From: a virus
Reading direction: 5' to 3' (one strand)
DNA: 27,267 bases
Virus record (IMG/VR): IMGVR_UViG_3300031951_012057
Span: 1-27,267 of that record
Numbering within the stretch: the first letter of the stretch is position 1; each line of letters begins with the position of its first letter. A program made the translations under genes and the position numbers. This document shows positions 26,981 through 27,267 of this stretch, piece by piece. The notes beneath the pieces were generated by a model. That model made no database searches. It was given only the letters and a program-made list of their open reading frames with translations, and was not told where the DNA came from.

Positions 26981-27267
26981 TGTTATAATCGTTTAATAAT
27001 TTTTGATAATCTTTTTTCCATTTTGGTTTTAATTCTATTTCACCTGTTGGTATTTTACCTTTCCTTCTTTCATTTTCAATATATTGTGAATGTCTTACAA
27101 TGACATTAGGTCTTTCTGGTGAATCAGTTCCCATCCCACTCATATGATAATCTCTTCCTCCCCACATGTAAAACCACGATACTTCATTGTCAGGTGGTGA
27201 CGCTTTAACAATTTTGTTAGACATTCTCATAATGTTATGAACAAATGTCGCATCATATCCGGCATTC
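26955..27267 (-). CDS. Unknown protein, C-terminal part only (5' end outside window)
   Basis: The frame is open from the stop (TAG at 26955) to the right window edge, reading NAGYDATFVHNIMRMSNKIV before the first internal Met at 27230, so the real start is probably beyond the window. The visible 104 residues end in a basic, hydrophilic tail (KPKWKKDYQKLLNDYNNGNK). A WFYMWGGRDYHMSG stretch is notable but I know no family by it. It overlaps the uvsX start by 26 bases, which suggests the two are co-expressed. No function can be given. Confidence 0.65.
   Translation of the reverse strand, partial: NAGYDATFVHNIMRMSNKIVKASPPDNEVSWFYMWGGRDYHMSGMGTDSPERPNVIVRHSQYIENERRKGKIPTGEIELKPKWKKDYQKLLNDYNNGNKEKRN

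Noticed and set aside
1-27267. tRNA genes, CRISPR arrays, insertion sequences or an integrase
   Set aside because: I saw no cloverleaf-like stretch, no regularly spaced short DNA repeats and no transposase or integrase motifs.

Overview
The window reads as one strand of a large, AT-rich, T4-like contractile-tailed phage genome whose host is probably a Bacteroidetes (Flavobacterium-type) bacterium. The T4 kinship rests on recognisable gp25 and gp6 baseplate proteins and a UvsX, gp41-type helicase and 5'-3' exonuclease replication set. The Bacteroidetes assignment is an inference from three observations. The tail-fibre-like gene at the left edge carries seven repeats of the SprB gliding-adhesin type. 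No start codon has a convincing Shine-Dalgarno sequence. One intergenic gap carries TACATTTG, which fits the Bacteroidetes -7 promoter consensus TAnnTTTG.

All 17 genes lie on the minus strand, so transcription runs from the right edge to the left edge. The right part (27267 to 18848) is a replication and nucleotide module: the C-terminal end of an unknown protein, a UvsX/RecA-like recombinase, a D12-class adenine methyltransferase, a FEN-type 5'-3' exonuclease, an unknown 151-residue protein, a DnaB/gp41-like helicase, and the class Ia ribonucleotide reductase pair in the order nrdB, nrdA. A strong hairpin plus U-tract terminator (18808-18839) closes this module.

The left part (18766 to 1) is a tail/baseplate module: gp25-like and gp6-like wedge proteins, a 1,840-residue protein with an internal hydrophobic segment and a Cys cluster, four smaller unrecognised proteins (one with a PKD-like domain), a 1,107-residue protein with a segment resembling P2 gpI/T4 gp7-type tail proteins, and finally an incomplete gene of at least 917 codons. 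That last gene has seven SprB-like repeats, a linker, a WGDG (PKD-like) element and BspA/DUF285-type 26-residue repeats running off the window edge. Its composition suggests a host-recognition fibre.

Genes are tightly packed. Several structural genes are joined by TAATG or TAAATG junctions, which suggests translational coupling. No gap exceeds about 75 bases. I saw no tRNA, CRISPR array, insertion sequence or integrase. Nearly all stop codons are TAA; one is TAG.
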